From Acanthopleura granulata (Eukaryota > Mollusca > Polyplacophora > Chitonida > Chitonidae): DNA of 64,000 nucleotides. The position numbers and the translations under genes were made by a program. Below, piece after piece: positions 1 to 11,729 of this stretch (position 1 is its first letter; the number at the start of each line of letters is the position of its first letter). The stretch spans positions 2,602,799-2,666,798 of the forward strand of contig JABBOT010000034.1 in assembly GCA_016165875.1 (NCBI GenBank), written 5' to 3'. The notes beneath the pieces were generated by a model that did no database searches, was not told the origin of the DNA, and worked only from the letters and a program-made list of their open reading frames with translations.

Positions 1-1395
1 TTACACCTTTGTCCTTTTTGATGCTGTAGCCGCTGGTCTCGAGGATGCTATACATCTTAAGACGCAGGTCAACATACTCGTCAATCGGGCACCCGGCACG
101 TTCATCCCTTATCTTGCCTAAGACCATTTTGTTCGCCGTAGAATGGAGTGGGTGATCCACTGGGGAGTGGGACCTGTCATAGAGCTGTACAACCTCCGTC
201 TGAATCTCAAGGAGTAGACCTTGTCCTTGTAGAGGAGCTGGTGGTTTTCCGCGTACTGAGCCGGTTGTAATAGCTTAGATGCTTCGAGAAGTCCAGGATG
301 CTCATACCCGCATTGGCGGGGGAGGTTGAGGATCAGTGTGCTCTTGTGAACCCGAATCGCTGCCAGGTCGTCGTTGAAAATGTTGGCTCTGGCAGAGGCT
401 GGGGAGGCTATCAGGGGCCTGAGTTTGTCTTCCTCACTTGCTCGTACCAGCTTATCAACCAATTTTCTGAGGTTCGCCATCGTCTTTGCAAAGATACTGT
501 TGTTCACGAGCTCATAGAGATCCTTCTCGAATTCGCTGGTGGCCTTTTGTCGGAGCACGGTTTTCATTTGGATGTAGGGCTCTATGCAAGGGCTTTGCCG
601 GAAGCCGAGAGCACGATGGATTGTTTTCAGGCGCATACCCAGGGACAGGTAAAGTTGTAAGTTGTGGCAGTGGAGCACATAGCGTTCCTTATCCCGGAGG
701 TTAAGGGGCCGGCTTCTCAACCTCAGGAGGCGCCACCTCAACGCCAAGGAGATTGTGCTTGTACTCCGACACCCACTCTTTCGGAACCACCATACTCTAC
801 GGAGTTAGTGGGTAGGAGTTGTGCACCGTGTGCAGCTCTTCTGGGTTCTCTAGATCCGCTCCACGAGATAACCCTCTGGGACCCTGTCGGATGCTCCTCG
901 ATGGTTTTTGCTAGTTGATCGCAGTTTTCTACCCACCGGAAGTTACCTGTTGGTAGCAACTGACTCATCGTCTAGCCGTAAAGGTTGTTGACTTCCAGGT
1001 AGAGGATGTGGCTGTTAGGCTTCTTTTGGTCATATCCTTCCACCCTGGGGTTGTTAGCCCGGCCGTGACGCTTTGAGACCATAGAGATGCCTCCTCTCAT
1101 CCCCTTCTCGATGAAGAGGTGCCGGTCGTAGTCTCTCTGCAGATCAAGCTCTATGCCTGTTTTCTTGAGAACAGCGTCCCAGGCGAGACCAGGGTTTGTG
1201 TAATAATGCGCAGGGTGTAGGCTATAATGTCTCAGGCAGGTCTTCCGAAACGTCTCGAAGACATCTTCCAGTAGGAGTACAACAGTTCTGTTGCAGGTCG
1301 GTACTTCCTAAGGGATGAGGCTCATCAAAGCATTGCCAGGGGTCCATGTACCGGTGCGGGTGAACACACTTCCGTATAAGCAGTTCTCTTCTTGG
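1..1395 (-). pseudogene. Protein-primed family B DNA polymerase remnant (Polinton/Maverick or adintovirus type), 3' part beyond window edge
   Basis: Seen: minus-strand conceptual translation, in several frames, gives a recognisable run of DNA_pol_B_2-type polymerase sequence. In order it shows a RYMDPW segment (~1340-1355), LLLEDVFETFRKTC (~1240-1285), YYTNPGLAWDAVLKKTG (~1160-1205), MRGGISMVSKR (~1075-1105), the motif A neighbourhood (972-1000), then the long frame 747-118 with LYLSLGMRLKTIH and EFEKDLYELVNNSIF, and finally STANKMVLGKIRDE running off the left edge. Breaks: the invariant motif A aspartate reads as glutamate (993-995), an in-frame TAG follows at 972-974, there are several frame changes between ~900 and ~680 and another near 210, and no DTD is visible where motif C belongs. 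Known: such polymerases replicate large protein-primed DNA transposons and related viruses. Inference: a dead fragment of an integrated element. The plus-strand frames in 298-918 are shadows. No terminal repeat, integrase or capsid gene is visible. Confidence 0.88.
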
Positions 1396-1507
1396 TTCCC
1401 AACACCAGGTGAACCAGAGCCCCCATTATCTTATACTACTATTTCCTTTAAAGAACCAGTGGTTTGTATTCAGGAATCAGACACAGTCCTAAACCTTCTC
1501 AATCTTG

Positions 1508-1666
1508 TTTATTTTATGTATTTATTTATTTGATTGGTGTTTTACGCCGTACTCCAGAATATTTCACTTATACGACGGCGGCCAGCATTATGGTGGGATG
1601 AAACCGCTCAGGGCCCGGGGGAAATCCACGATCATCCGCAGGTTGCTGGCAGACCTTCCCCACGCG
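1508..1666 (-). repeat. SINE family 1, 5'-truncated copy
   Basis: From the 3' end inward it shows an ATTT-rich tail, GGTGTTTTACGCCGTACTC, the AATATTTCACTTATACGACGG block and the GGTTGCTGGCAGACCTTCC block. The tRNA-derived head is missing. It lies exactly between the polymerase remnant and the first unit of array A. Confidence 0.85.
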
Positions 1667-4600
1667 TTTTAGCCATCGGCTTTACAGAAAAGTTCGAAGT
1701 TCTTTTACCATTTACCTGAATTCGTTTCCCACAAGGTAACTTATCTCAACAGATAGTCGTCAGGTATCCCGTGGCTTTAGTGCTGATTTGGGAGTTTCTA
1801 GAATTCTTTTCCATGTCTCTGCCACAAGAGTCGTTTCATTGTAAACCAGAATAAGCCGGCTGTGAATTTTACCTCATTGCAATGATTTGTCCAGATCTGA
1901 AACCGATTTTAGTCAAAGGACACTCGTTCTTATTGAGGATCACTGCCAGTAACCCCTACTCAAACTCTGGTCGAATGTACGTTGTTCAGATTCGTTCACC
2001 AGCAAAAGTTCTGCAAAATCTATTATCTTAGCACAGTAAAATATATAGGTGTTTGGCGTATTAGGATCTCCCTGGAGCTGACTGTTTTCTGGGGGGGGGG
2101 GGAGAGTTGTGAGAAGAACATTTTAGGCATAGTTTTCACATTTTGGCATAACCAAGTAAGCGTCTTGGGTTAGGTTTAGACCACAACATGTGCATTTAAT
2201 TCAATCATAAAATCAAACGGAACGCATGGAATTTCCAATTATTTTATTATTTTTTGGAAGTCCCTAGTGCATCGAAACTACAGTAATAGTAAGGCTTAAT
2301 CATATCAAACCATTTGCCGTCAGAGAGAACGAGACAAATTACATTAATGCGTACATTGCGTGACGTGAACTCTCTTTTGATTCCACTATTGAAAAGAGGA
2401 TGGTAATTCACGAGATGTCAATATCTTCAACTTTACCGAATCCTTTTTCGTCTGGCTCCACACATGATCAAAGCAAATGGTCACGCTAGAGAATGGTTTC
2501 TATTTATGACAGACATAATACTTTGTCTAAACACACGATGAAAAGGGTAGCAATGCTGGACGCACGGAGTTTGCAATACACCGTGTGTGCATGTACACAT
2601 TTATGTGAGAAATGGCGTGTGTTTAATTACATTATCTCTGTCACACACGCTGGTCCGAACAGTGCTTTATTTCACGACGCGTTTCGTATTTCTACGTAAT
2701 AATGGGGTAGGCTACTCTTTCTCCCAAAGAAATCGGTCAGTGCGTGCTTCGGGCAACTATATGGGATGAAATAAATCTGGTAGGCTGTTAATTGAGGGAT
2801 GTAATTTCCTCTTCTGTTGGAGAAGTTGAGAATACCTGCCTGTCCCTGATAGAGGTATTCGCTATACATTTCGACCCGCTCAGTGTAAGTCGAAATGCTG
2901 ATGACTGACGGTTCCTCCATTCCACATAGTCGGTGACCAATTTTAAAAGATAAGGCATCAAATGTAATGTAAAAGCTATTAGTTCGAGTTCATAAAAATA
3001 TCGGAATGTGTGTCAAAGGGAATGGAGTGTACAAAACGTTGGCTGATGAAAATTATCTCCTTTGAGATGACCAAGTCAGCTAGACACCTCGTGAGACTTT
3101 TGGTCACCTCATAAAGGATTATCACGACATCTAAATGGGGGCCTCCGTGGCTAAGTTGGTTAGCGCTTTAACGCAGCGGAATTACCGAGAAGCCACGGTT
3201 ACTGTGAGGTCAAGTCAGACTCATGCAGGATTGCTCTCCGGTCGTACTTGAGAAGATCTTCCAGAAACCTTTCCCCCGGGCTCTGCCCGGTCTCCTCCCA
3301 CCATAATCCCGACAGCCATCGTATAAGTGAAATATTCCTGAACAACAATCAAATAAATAAATAAATAAATAGATATATACGGCATCTAAACTCTGTGCAA
3401 TTGCCACGTGGACTAGCCATGTGCTGTTCATATAAACATCTGTGTGGAAAGTTCTGGCTTGATGCCATCATGCCGTATCCCCTAAATCTGAAGGATCCCA
3501 CAAAAAAATACAGATGCCAGGTGGATTCATAGATAATTACTAAAAAAAATCCAAGGGGAACTAGATGCTTAACCCACGACAGGGTATTCCATTATGCAGG
3601 GGCTAATACAAAAGACAAGAGCTTTAAGAATAAAACTGGAGCCACAAAAGGCCACAAATACCCTAGGGTTCAGTGTATGGCCCTTGGTGCGAATTTCGTC
3701 GTGGACAAGGCCTAATTATTTCACTGAGCAAAAACTGATGTGGTTAATTGAAATGAAAGCACCTATGTGAAGAGAGATTGCTTTAATCATTAGAAGAAAA
3801 GTCCGGCCAAGGTGTCAAATGAAGTAAATAAATCGACCAACTGCCTTTTAATCGATGCACCAATGGTTCTTGTGAACAAGGCAACTTCAGGGTGATGGGC
3901 AATAAGCCCGTCCATCACAGACGTCTTGCCCTGGACAAGACCTAATCCATAGCCACATGTTGATCCTTATTGGAAAACTGTTTACGTCCAATATCAAAAA
4001 TATTTAACCATCGGTTAAAGGTGTACTTTGGGCCACGTAAGAGGTCTGGCTTACACCTTACTCGACGTCACTTGTCTTCCACAAATATTTCATAGCAATT
4101 CCGCTCACTTCGAGGAGTAAGAGGCCGACGGCTGATTATTTACTTTGGACGCTGCAGTTTTCTCTTCATACTAAAGTGGCTGCTCTCACATTTTTTGTTC
4201 TGTTTGATTTGCTTCTAGTTGAATGTTTTCAGAAAACGACAGTAAGTTCGTCAAAGATTTCGCCGGCCTTTCTTGAGTAGATAAATGTAGGACAGCTAGC
4301 ACATAGTCAAATGTCTATGCTAACTGTACCTTCAAATGTCAACAGAAAGAACAGGGAAACTACAGTACGTTGACATTCTGCCAAAAACTACATATGGACC
4401 ACGTAAAACCTTGCTAGTTCCTTTCTAGAAACCGACGACATTTAAGCAAATTGTTAGACATCCAATAATGCCTTCGATTTTGCCCGCTAAAATCACACAA
4501 AATCATGTTCGACGATATCCCTAAAAGGTTATCCAACACTTTAGGAATTCCAAGATAGGCAGAAGGTTTGCAAAGCCTGGCGTAGCGCTAACAAGGAGGA

Positions 4601-4960
4601 GATTTCTGAGTGTGCCTATAGCTTTGGACCAATGAATCTGCCTGCCCGAGGTCTACTCTCACTCGCACCGGTTCTCTTTTAATTTTCCAAGAAGACATTT
4701 GTCTGCAAATACATCACACATTCCAGCCATGTCCTCGTAGGTTTACAGTGTACTGAACATCGACTAGAGATTATGTTAAATGTATAAAACTTGAGCAATG
4801 GTTTTCTTTGTTTCCTGCCAGATGGCTTAGGGAAAATGAAATTACCTCGTCTGATAACAAAAATACAAGGTCTTGATATCGTCTAAGGGAGGTAAATGGT
4901 CAAAGGTCAGGATAACGGTCCATGAATTAGCACCGATTCTGTCATACACATTTACACTTT
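1667..4960. repeat. Array A, unit 1 (diverged segmental repeat)
   Basis: The stretch aligns in order with 5820-10480 and 11870-16660. Anchors: AGCCATCGG and ATAGTCGTCAGGTATCC (~1670-1770) with ~6005-6100 and ~12065-12170; GATTCCACTATTGAAAAG (~2378) with ~6662 and ~13145; CGTTTCGTATTTCTACG (~2680) with ~7250; the block ATCTCCTTTGAGATGAC (~3053) with ~8092; TACCTCGTCTGATAACAA (~4842) with ~10365 and ~16625. Similarity by eye is roughly 60-70% with indels. No conserved reading frame runs through the unit, so I see no gene in it. A 12-nt G run sits at 2091-2102. Confidence 0.75.
3136..3382 (+). mobile_element. SINE family 1, near full-length, with target-site duplication
   Basis: A tRNA-like head (GCCTCCGTGGCTAAGTTGG, an A-box-like run) is followed by the conserved body (CCCGGGCTCTGCCCGGT, CACCATAATCCCGACAGCC), ATCGTATAAGTGAAATATTCC and an AAATAAAT tail. 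The element is bracketed by CATCTAAA at 3128-3135 and 3383-3390, a plausible 8-bp target-site duplication. Array A unit 2 (~8150) holds the matching site without the insert. Confidence 0.85.
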
Positions 4961-5819
4961 TTTCTTCATATGTAGACGGCAGGCAAAATATTCCAGACAT
5001 TTGAGCCCGGAAATTTGCCGTGAAATAGATGTGGACGAAATGGTCAAAAAGCATGTGCAGAAAAATTGGTCATCATTTTAATTTGCCAAAGATTGTATGT
5101 ATTGACATGTGCGACCAGACCTTAAAGCGCATTGGATAGGTTGATACACACTTTATTGTGTGCTGAATATTTGACTACACTATATATCAGTCAGTCAATT
5201 TCTTTCGGAACAAAACTCCATACAGTGTAATATACATTTTTGCAATTTGAATTTAAAGTCTAAAGAGAAAAAGGGGTTGATTGCTGAGAAAGGGGTTGAT
5301 GCTGTATCCTTCAATGAGATAATCGGGACCTGGCCACATCTAACTGGTCTACCATAGCATTCAGATCACTGACATCATTTGGCACCCGTCTTAGCCGGCT
5401 AGTTAAACAGGCGAGTGGTGTATGTAAGAATGTATAAACCATGGTGACCTCTGGGACACGAAACCCTGTAGACCATAACCGCGAAGGAAGAGTAATAGAG
5501 AAATTTTTCAATAAAGGAACTATGTGCTCCTTAATCTTCTGTCGACCATGTGATGGTGCTCCCGGTTTTCAGGCTGCTGGCAAATGGGAGCCATTTCTTC
5601 CTGAAGGCAAGTCACTCCAACTGTCCACGCTAAAAACTTTCAGCTCTTATTTGTATGAAAGACGAAAGTGAAATCCACGCTGTTATTCAGCTAATGGTAT
5701 CATAGGCTATTAACATTAAAGTTTAGAATTGTAAAATATCTTGTTTGTATTGACACTGAACTTCCCTTTAGCGACGGACAATGTGTATTTGGATGTAAGC
5801 ACTAACAGCTTTTGAACTT
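4961..5819. other. Anonymous stretch between array A units 1 and 2
   Basis: I see no gene, repeat or RNA here. Short opposing frames (5311-5511 minus, 5441-5671 plus) overlap each other and resemble nothing I recognise. It may be the diverged end of unit 1, but I cannot align it convincingly with the region after 10480. Confidence 0.4.
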
Positions 5820-7496
5820 GCTTGCGCAACGCTAAATGATGTAAAGAAAAAAGATCTCAGAGTTTCTAAAGCGGTAACACCAAGAACTATTTGCAAAGTT
5901 TCAATGACTTGTTTTTTTTTATTTTGCTCTTTGCTATTTTTCATTCATAAAATCCTTTTGCACTCTAGGCAATAACTTGGGGATACGTTTTTCACCGCGT
6001 TTCAGCCATCGGACTGATAACAACGTTCTAATCTCTTTGGCCATCACCTGACACCATTTACCTCAAGGTAACTGATCTCAACAAATAATCGTCATGTATC
6101 CGTAGGCTATTGTGCTGATTAGGCAGTCCTCTATCATGTCCCCCGTGTCTCTGTAATCCGAGACACCACAGCCGTCTCGCTCTTCCCGAAAACAAGCTGG
6201 CGGTGAATTTCACCTCATTACAATCGGATCGTATGCCAAGACTTGTTTTTAGTGGGCCATTGAGGTAGAGATGGATATGGCTAGTCATCCTTACCCAGTT
6301 CTTTTACGTAACAGGCAAAATCTGTTTCCACGCACGGAAAAGTGGTTTTATCTCCCAAAATGACATAGTATGGAAAACCGGCTTTGTGTTTTGGCACATT
6401 TTTGATTCATTTATCCATGTATTCCTCACTGTGGCTTCGAGAGCTTCCAGTAAAACTAATATTTTATTCCTGCAAACGCATGTACGATTTTGAGGTATTA
6501 AAGTCTATTTGGGGATTACCGATTTCTTTGCTATCCTCACCTTTGATAAATTGTGCTTGTAAGGTTTGATGGTATCAACCTAATTCACTTGATAGGCTTG
6601 ACGAGACATATAACACTTACGTGCACTTTGCGTGATGCGTGAACTCGACAATAGTGTCATTTGATTCCACGAAAGGGAAACGGATGGCAATTCATTAGAT
6701 GCCAGTGTCTTTCAGCTTTATACAATACTTTCTTGTCTGGCTCCTTATGTTGTCACGCTAACAAGCCATTTCTTTCTGTAACAGACATTATACACAGCCT
6801 GAAGCTGACAAGGGCATCTCTGTATCTCTATGCGAGATGTATTGTGTTTTAAGAAGTTATGTCACACACTAAACTTGTCCGAACAGAAGGAAACAAAGAC
6901 AACCAAACTTTTAAATCTGTACAGTTTACATGTATGTGACGCTGGCAGAAAATTCCGTGTTTTTACCACAGTATAAAGCCTGATATTTCTACGAGGGTTT
7001 TAACACTACAGTGGCTTTGGTGGTAGAACACCCGAAATAGGTGCAACACTGTATCTGCGTAGGCTTCACATATTATTTAAGACGATAATATTAGGGCCAT
7101 TACGACCGTTATCTGATAGTTAAAACACTTGGTAGCTTGTTGCCAAGGTCTTTCACCCGCAATTTTAGCTGTAATTTTACGAAAAGTTTCCTCTATTTAA
7201 ACAGTTTCTGTGTCACACACAGATCATAACATTGTTTTATTCGATGACGTGTTTCGTATTCCTACGCAGTCATTGGGCGAGATATTCTTGTTACAAGTGC
7301 GTGTTTCATGCAGTTATGCAATAGAGTAAAACTGGTTGGGAAGTACTTAAGGTAAGTCGTTTCTGTTCGTATTTAGGAAGTTGGGAGTAACTTCAGCCTT
7401 CTTCGCCATGTTGTTCAGTTCATTAGTAGTAAATTTGTCCTAATATCTACCGGAGAAATGTCAGGTAACAGCACACACAACGGATTGGTCGAGAGC

Positions 7497-7858
7497 ACAT
7501 TAAATGTTGAGCATCAAATGGTCAAAGAATAGTAATGCACAATTTCTGCAGAGTGCAACACCCTGATTTGTCTCCTCGATGTACAGGGAACGCGCAGCGT
7601 TATATAATGTATGCGTACTGGGAGTTTTACGTTGTACTTAACAATTTTTTTCAGTCATATGACGACGAAGAGTCCATAGAATATGTGTCTTTCTGTGGCA
7701 GCGCGAGTGCATGCCACCAAAGTGCTGTCGCCAGTTGACCATAATGCCGAAGACGCCAGACATGACTCTCCGGCCGGTCATATCATGTTGACACCGATCC
7801 TGTTTCCTTGTTTTAAACTTTGAGGGCCAAGCGAAACAGCGACATGTGCCATTATTTA
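7497..7858 (-). repeat. Left arm of a recent long inverted repeat, containing a 5'-truncated SINE family 2
   Basis: Positions 7515-7858 are the reverse complement of 9043-9386 with about nine mismatches in 344 bp and no length change (near 97%). A shorter match, ACATTAAATGTT, extends it to 7497 and 9402. The inner half is SINE 2 body ending abruptly inside the element; the outer ~105 bp is non-SINE flank shared with the other arm. The 67-codon frame at 7535-7738 recurs in the other arm only because the DNA is copied. Confidence 0.92.
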
Positions 7859-8956
7859 CGTATGTTCTCACTGAACAGAATCTGTTTCACGGCCAATTCC
7901 CATGGATGAACATTTAAGCATATTCCTCAAAAAATAATGGCAATTTCTAAACCATCAAATATTCAAGAAACGTTTGATATGTCATTCGCAATAACCAATA
8001 CAGGCCTATAAGCAAACAAATGCAACACGTGTGTGCAGACGTTTCTGCCCAGATGGCCGGAATGTAGAGAAGCCTTCGTTCATCAAAGTTGTCTCCTTTC
8101 AGATGACAAAGACAGACAGATTCCTATGCATTCGATAAACGATTATCTTGACCTCTACAAACCGTGAAATTATCCCCTAGAAAAGTTACTGTTTATTCGA
8201 CTAGTCCTCTCCATGAAACTATCTGGCATTATGGTAACATCATTCCATATGTCTTGAATTCCCAGGCCTCAAGAAAAGCTACAGTGGCCAGAAATATTAT
8301 TTGCTATTCAATCCCAGTAAAGCCCAGTTAAAAGTTGAAATGTATATGACAAGGCTTAAACATAATTTTGCTCTTTGGTACGACAACATAGCCTTTGATA
8401 AAGCTTGACAGAGCAGGCTTCACTGTTGTCTGGCATTGTGAGCAATGGTCTGTTAATTATTTCCCATGCGCATGACGTAGCACGTGATGCGGTTCACGAT
8501 AAGTTATTAACGTAAAACCTGTTTTCCTAACAGAAGTTAGTTTGTGATTAATATTTCATCGTAGGTGTACCTAAGAATGAGTAGCCTATTAAGCATCTGG
8601 GTTTGGTCACAGGTTTTATGATGACAACTGCAGTTTATAAGTCAGTGCAACAAAACAAAGCACAAACAGAGAAAAAAAAACGCATATAGAAAATATTTTA
8701 CCGATCGCATGTAAATTGCGATTTTAAATCTAAGCACCGTGGAAAATCGGTCTGCACGTGAATTGTGGAATACAGACATTTCCCGGATTACAGTGCAAAG
8801 ACACCACACTCGGAAATTGTTCACTTTACCAGTGGAATCTTGCTTATGCATGGATACAATGCAAACCACCGTATCACAGAGCATACAACCAGAGCATCGC
8901 TGACAGTGTGATCGTTGTCAAATTGTTACATGTAACCCAGAGTTCATTATATCAGG

Positions 8957-9280
8957 ACCATCGCGGTTGCCTGATGGTTAGAGGGTCCGCCTCGACGTCA
9001 GTAGACCCAGCATCTATCTTGGGTCGGGTCATATCAAAGGCTTAAATAATGGCACATGTCGCTGCTTCGCTTGGCCCTCAGAGTTTAAAACAAGGAAACA
9101 GGATCGGTGTCAACATGATGTGACCGGCCGGAGAGTCATGTCTGGCGTCTTCGGCATTATGGTCAACTGGCGACAGCACTTTGGTGGCATGCACTCGCGC
9201 TGCCACAGAAAGACACATATTCTATGGACTCTTCGTCGTCATATGACTGAAAAAAATTGTTAAGTACAACGTAAAACTCC
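8957..9280 (+). mobile_element. SINE family 2, full-length
   Basis: A tRNA-like head has the A-box-like CCTGATGGTTAGAGGGTCCG and the B-box-like GGGTCGGGTCATATC. The family body follows (TGGCACATGTCGCTGCTTCG, GTCTGGCGTCTTCGGCAT, AGCACTTTGGTGGCATGC), then CGTCATATGACTGAAAAA and a GTACAACGTAAAACTC end. Most of the element also forms the right arm of the long inverted repeat. Confidence 0.85.
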
Positions 9281-9402
9281 CAGTACACATACATTATATA
9301 ACGCTGCGCATTCCCTGTACATCGAGGAGACAAATCAGGGTGTTCCACTCTGTAGAAATTGTGCATTACTATTCTTTGAGCATTTGTATAAACATTTAAT
9401 GT
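9043..9402 (+). repeat. Right arm of the long inverted repeat
   Basis: It matches 7497-7858 in inverse orientation; the spacer between arms is ~1.18 kb. Because the SINE 2 is intact here and truncated in the left arm, this arm is probably the source. The minus-strand 93-codon frame at 9163-9444 is the mirror of the left-arm frame and not evidence for a gene. Confidence 0.92.
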
Positions 9403-10480
9403 AAAACCCAAACATAGATAAAATGACAAGAGGCCTGATTTCACTAAGCATCATACTCGGCTGATCAGGTTTTATTTTCTTTGCTATTTTATGTCACACG
9501 AGATAAGGACTAATCCACTGGTCAATGTGGATGATTCATTAGAAGACGTATACCTCGCATGTCAACACTATTCCGAGATTCAGCTGGCCGACAGTGTTCT
9601 CACTTTCGTATAAGTGGTCGTCCAAGAATTTCGTTCTACTTCGCTTGGATGCCCCCATTATACCATATCCAGTCCACCTCTGCCCCCATCCCCGGTGTAT
9701 CTTGCCAAACGCTGATGGCTTACTTCAAACGCTGCAGTTTCGGCGAGGTGCATAGCTGACTGGTGTTGTGTTTTGGATGTCTTTATTATTTTTTAGCCTA
9801 TCGGTTTCAGCAGACCACTGTATTTTCGTTAAAAGTGTCACTGTGCTGGTTTCGGTTGGCTACATGTAGGCGAGCTAAAAGTGCGGCAAATTATTTCAGT
9901 GGTACCCACATCTGAGACGTACTGTTTATAGATTCCGTGGCGGCTCACTCCTGGAAAGCGAAGACACTTAAGCAAATGATACTGGTATACGCTGATGCAT
10001 CTATTCTCGCTAGAGCCACACGAAAACACATCGCAGAAGATAAGAAGCTACAAAGCACTTTTACAGTTCAAACGAAGATATATTTATAGAACCACGCGAA
10101 TAGTGGAAGAGAAACTGATCTGTGACATGATTTTAGTCAATGAAATTGCTCTATCGAGTTTTCTTCTCACTGGCATTCTTTCGCCTTCAGTTTTCCAAGA
10201 ATACGCTTGCTTGCAGGTACATTTGAATCTCCGGGGATGTCTGCATTGTTCTGTACTTCTAGGTGTAAGATGTACTGTTCATTGAGACCCATGCGTTTAA
10301 TGTACAAACCACGGGTACTAAATTTGTTATGTTTTCTGGCAGGTGGCCAAAGGGAAATAAAGATACCTCGTCTCCTGGCAAAAATATCATTTCTTGATAT
10401 CGCCCAAAGAAATTAATTTCTTAAAGGTCAGGTGTTACACTGTGAATCCGCACGGATTCTGTGGTACACACTTATACTTA

Positions 10481-10862
10481 GTATGGCGTATGCATAACGT
10501 TCTAATAGATTTCTTCCGATATTTTTTGTTTCAAATCTATACATCCAAATTTTCCATTTTTATGTCCAGTCAACTGCCCATGCCACATAGTCAAAACGTG
10601 TGGAACACTTCCTATCTTTTTTAACTCCAAACTATGACATATGACATATTAAATATGCGATGATACCGTACACGATATTGAATGCACAGCTATACTCCAT
10701 CGGATATTCAGTATGCCGTCGTACTATATGTTGAATGTGTGACCATATAATGTAGCAATTTCTGTAATAAAAACACAAATCGTATCCAGTAAGTAAGTGT
10801 CCAGCAAATGCGACATTTCGAACATACAATGGTGTTCCTCGCTAATTCCTCTTCAAACATAT
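10481..10862. other. Anonymous AT-rich stretch
   Basis: No gene or recognisable repeat seen. It includes ACTATGACATATGACATATT, a short CATATGA direct repeat. Confidence 0.4.
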
Positions 10863-10980
10863 AGTCCTCCTCGGCCGTACGTGGGAAGGTCCGAGCTATG
10901 CCCGGTTTCCTATTGTCGTAATGCTGACCGCCGTCGTATAACTGAAATATTTTTGAGTACGATTTATCAAGCAGATAAAT
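10863..10980 (+). repeat. SINE family 1 fragment (3' part)
   Basis: It shows TCCTCCTCGGCCGTACGTGG, GCCCGGTTTCCTA, TAATGCTGACCGCCGTCG and TATAACTGAAATATTTTTG followed by a degenerate tail. The tRNA head is missing. Confidence 0.75.
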
Positions 10981-11380
10981 CAGATCAGATCAAATACATA
11001 GATTGCCTTGGCTAACTGCATGGTCCGCTATAACATATTAACGCATGCAACCATCTACCTTCGTTGTAGCTTAATTAAACGGGTGAGATACATGTATGTA
11101 TCTTTCAACAGTCTAGAAACACAATATCTGATGAGCTTTGTAGTAACAAAACATTCTGACCTGTGGGACTAAGCAATGTTAGTAGGGGAATTGTTCGATT
11201 CCATGCCTTCCGTAAAGCGTTGTTGACTTTGTAGATTAACGTTTGTCTTTGCCCTGCAGAGGGTGTGCAATACGGATCCTTCCCAGCCTAAAATAATTGA
11301 GCCATAAGCTGAGCAAGTTATACTATTTGATCTAACCACTTTTCTCTATGGCACTTTGACTCTCAGTGTGTATAGATGTA
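10981..11380. other. Anonymous stretch
   Basis: Nothing recognised between the SINE 1 fragment and the next SINE 2. Confidence 0.4.
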
Positions 11381-11729
11381 TGCTTGGGTTTTGGGTTCTT
11401 TCAAATTTTTCGGTTATATGACGACGAAGTAGTCCTTAGAATCAATGTGTATATTATAAGGTGCCTTCTTGTGGCAGGGCGAATCCATGCCGCAAAAATA
11501 CTGCCGTCATTAAAATATCATAACGAAGACCCCAGACATGACACCCCACCCTGCCACATTACACAAGTCAAGTCGTGCCTTGCTTGCTCTAACCGATTAA
11601 CGCTGAGGGCCAAACAAAACAGTAACAAATACCATTTTAACAGACTTCGGTATAACGCGACCAGACGGTGATTCTGAATCTCTCGACGTCGAGGCCGACG
11701 CTCTAACCCTTCGACCACCGAGGCGGTCT
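11381..11729 (-). mobile_element. SINE family 2, full-length, minus orientation
   Basis: Read on the minus strand, the head is ACCGCCTCGGTGGTCGAAGG with GGTTAGAGCG and the B-box-like GGTCGCGTTATACCG. The body has the TGTCATGTCTGGGGTCTTCG and TGCCACAAGAAGG blocks, then the CGTCGTCATATAACCG end. The 101-codon frame at 11366-11671 is fortuitous. Confidence 0.82.

Larger units (their letters stand above)
5820..10480. repeat. Array A, unit 2
   Basis: The unit aligns with unit 3 from its first ~180 bp (AAGCGGTAACACCAAGAACT near 5870 against ~11945) to the CTGGCAAAAATAT block near 10375, and with unit 1 over most of its length. It is longer than unit 1 because it gained the two arms of an inverted repeat (7497-7858 and 8957-9402). 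Without these the spacing to unit 3 is near 4.2-5 kb. No coding frame is conserved between units. Confidence 0.75.

Noticed and set aside
298..918. Plus-strand frames of 72-120 codons
   Set aside because: They are opposite-strand shadows of the polymerase remnant, which gives recognisable motifs on the minus strand.
7515..9386. Discrete 1.87 kb transposon with 344-bp terminal inverted repeats
   Set aside because: The spacer between the arms aligns with array A unit 1 (8092 region against 3053), so the spacer belongs to the host repeat and the arms are separate additions.
7535..9444. Two near-identical proteins on opposite strands (67 and 93 codons)
   Set aside because: The identity follows from the inverted repeat; the frames run through SINE 2 sequence, and no independent evidence for coding exists.
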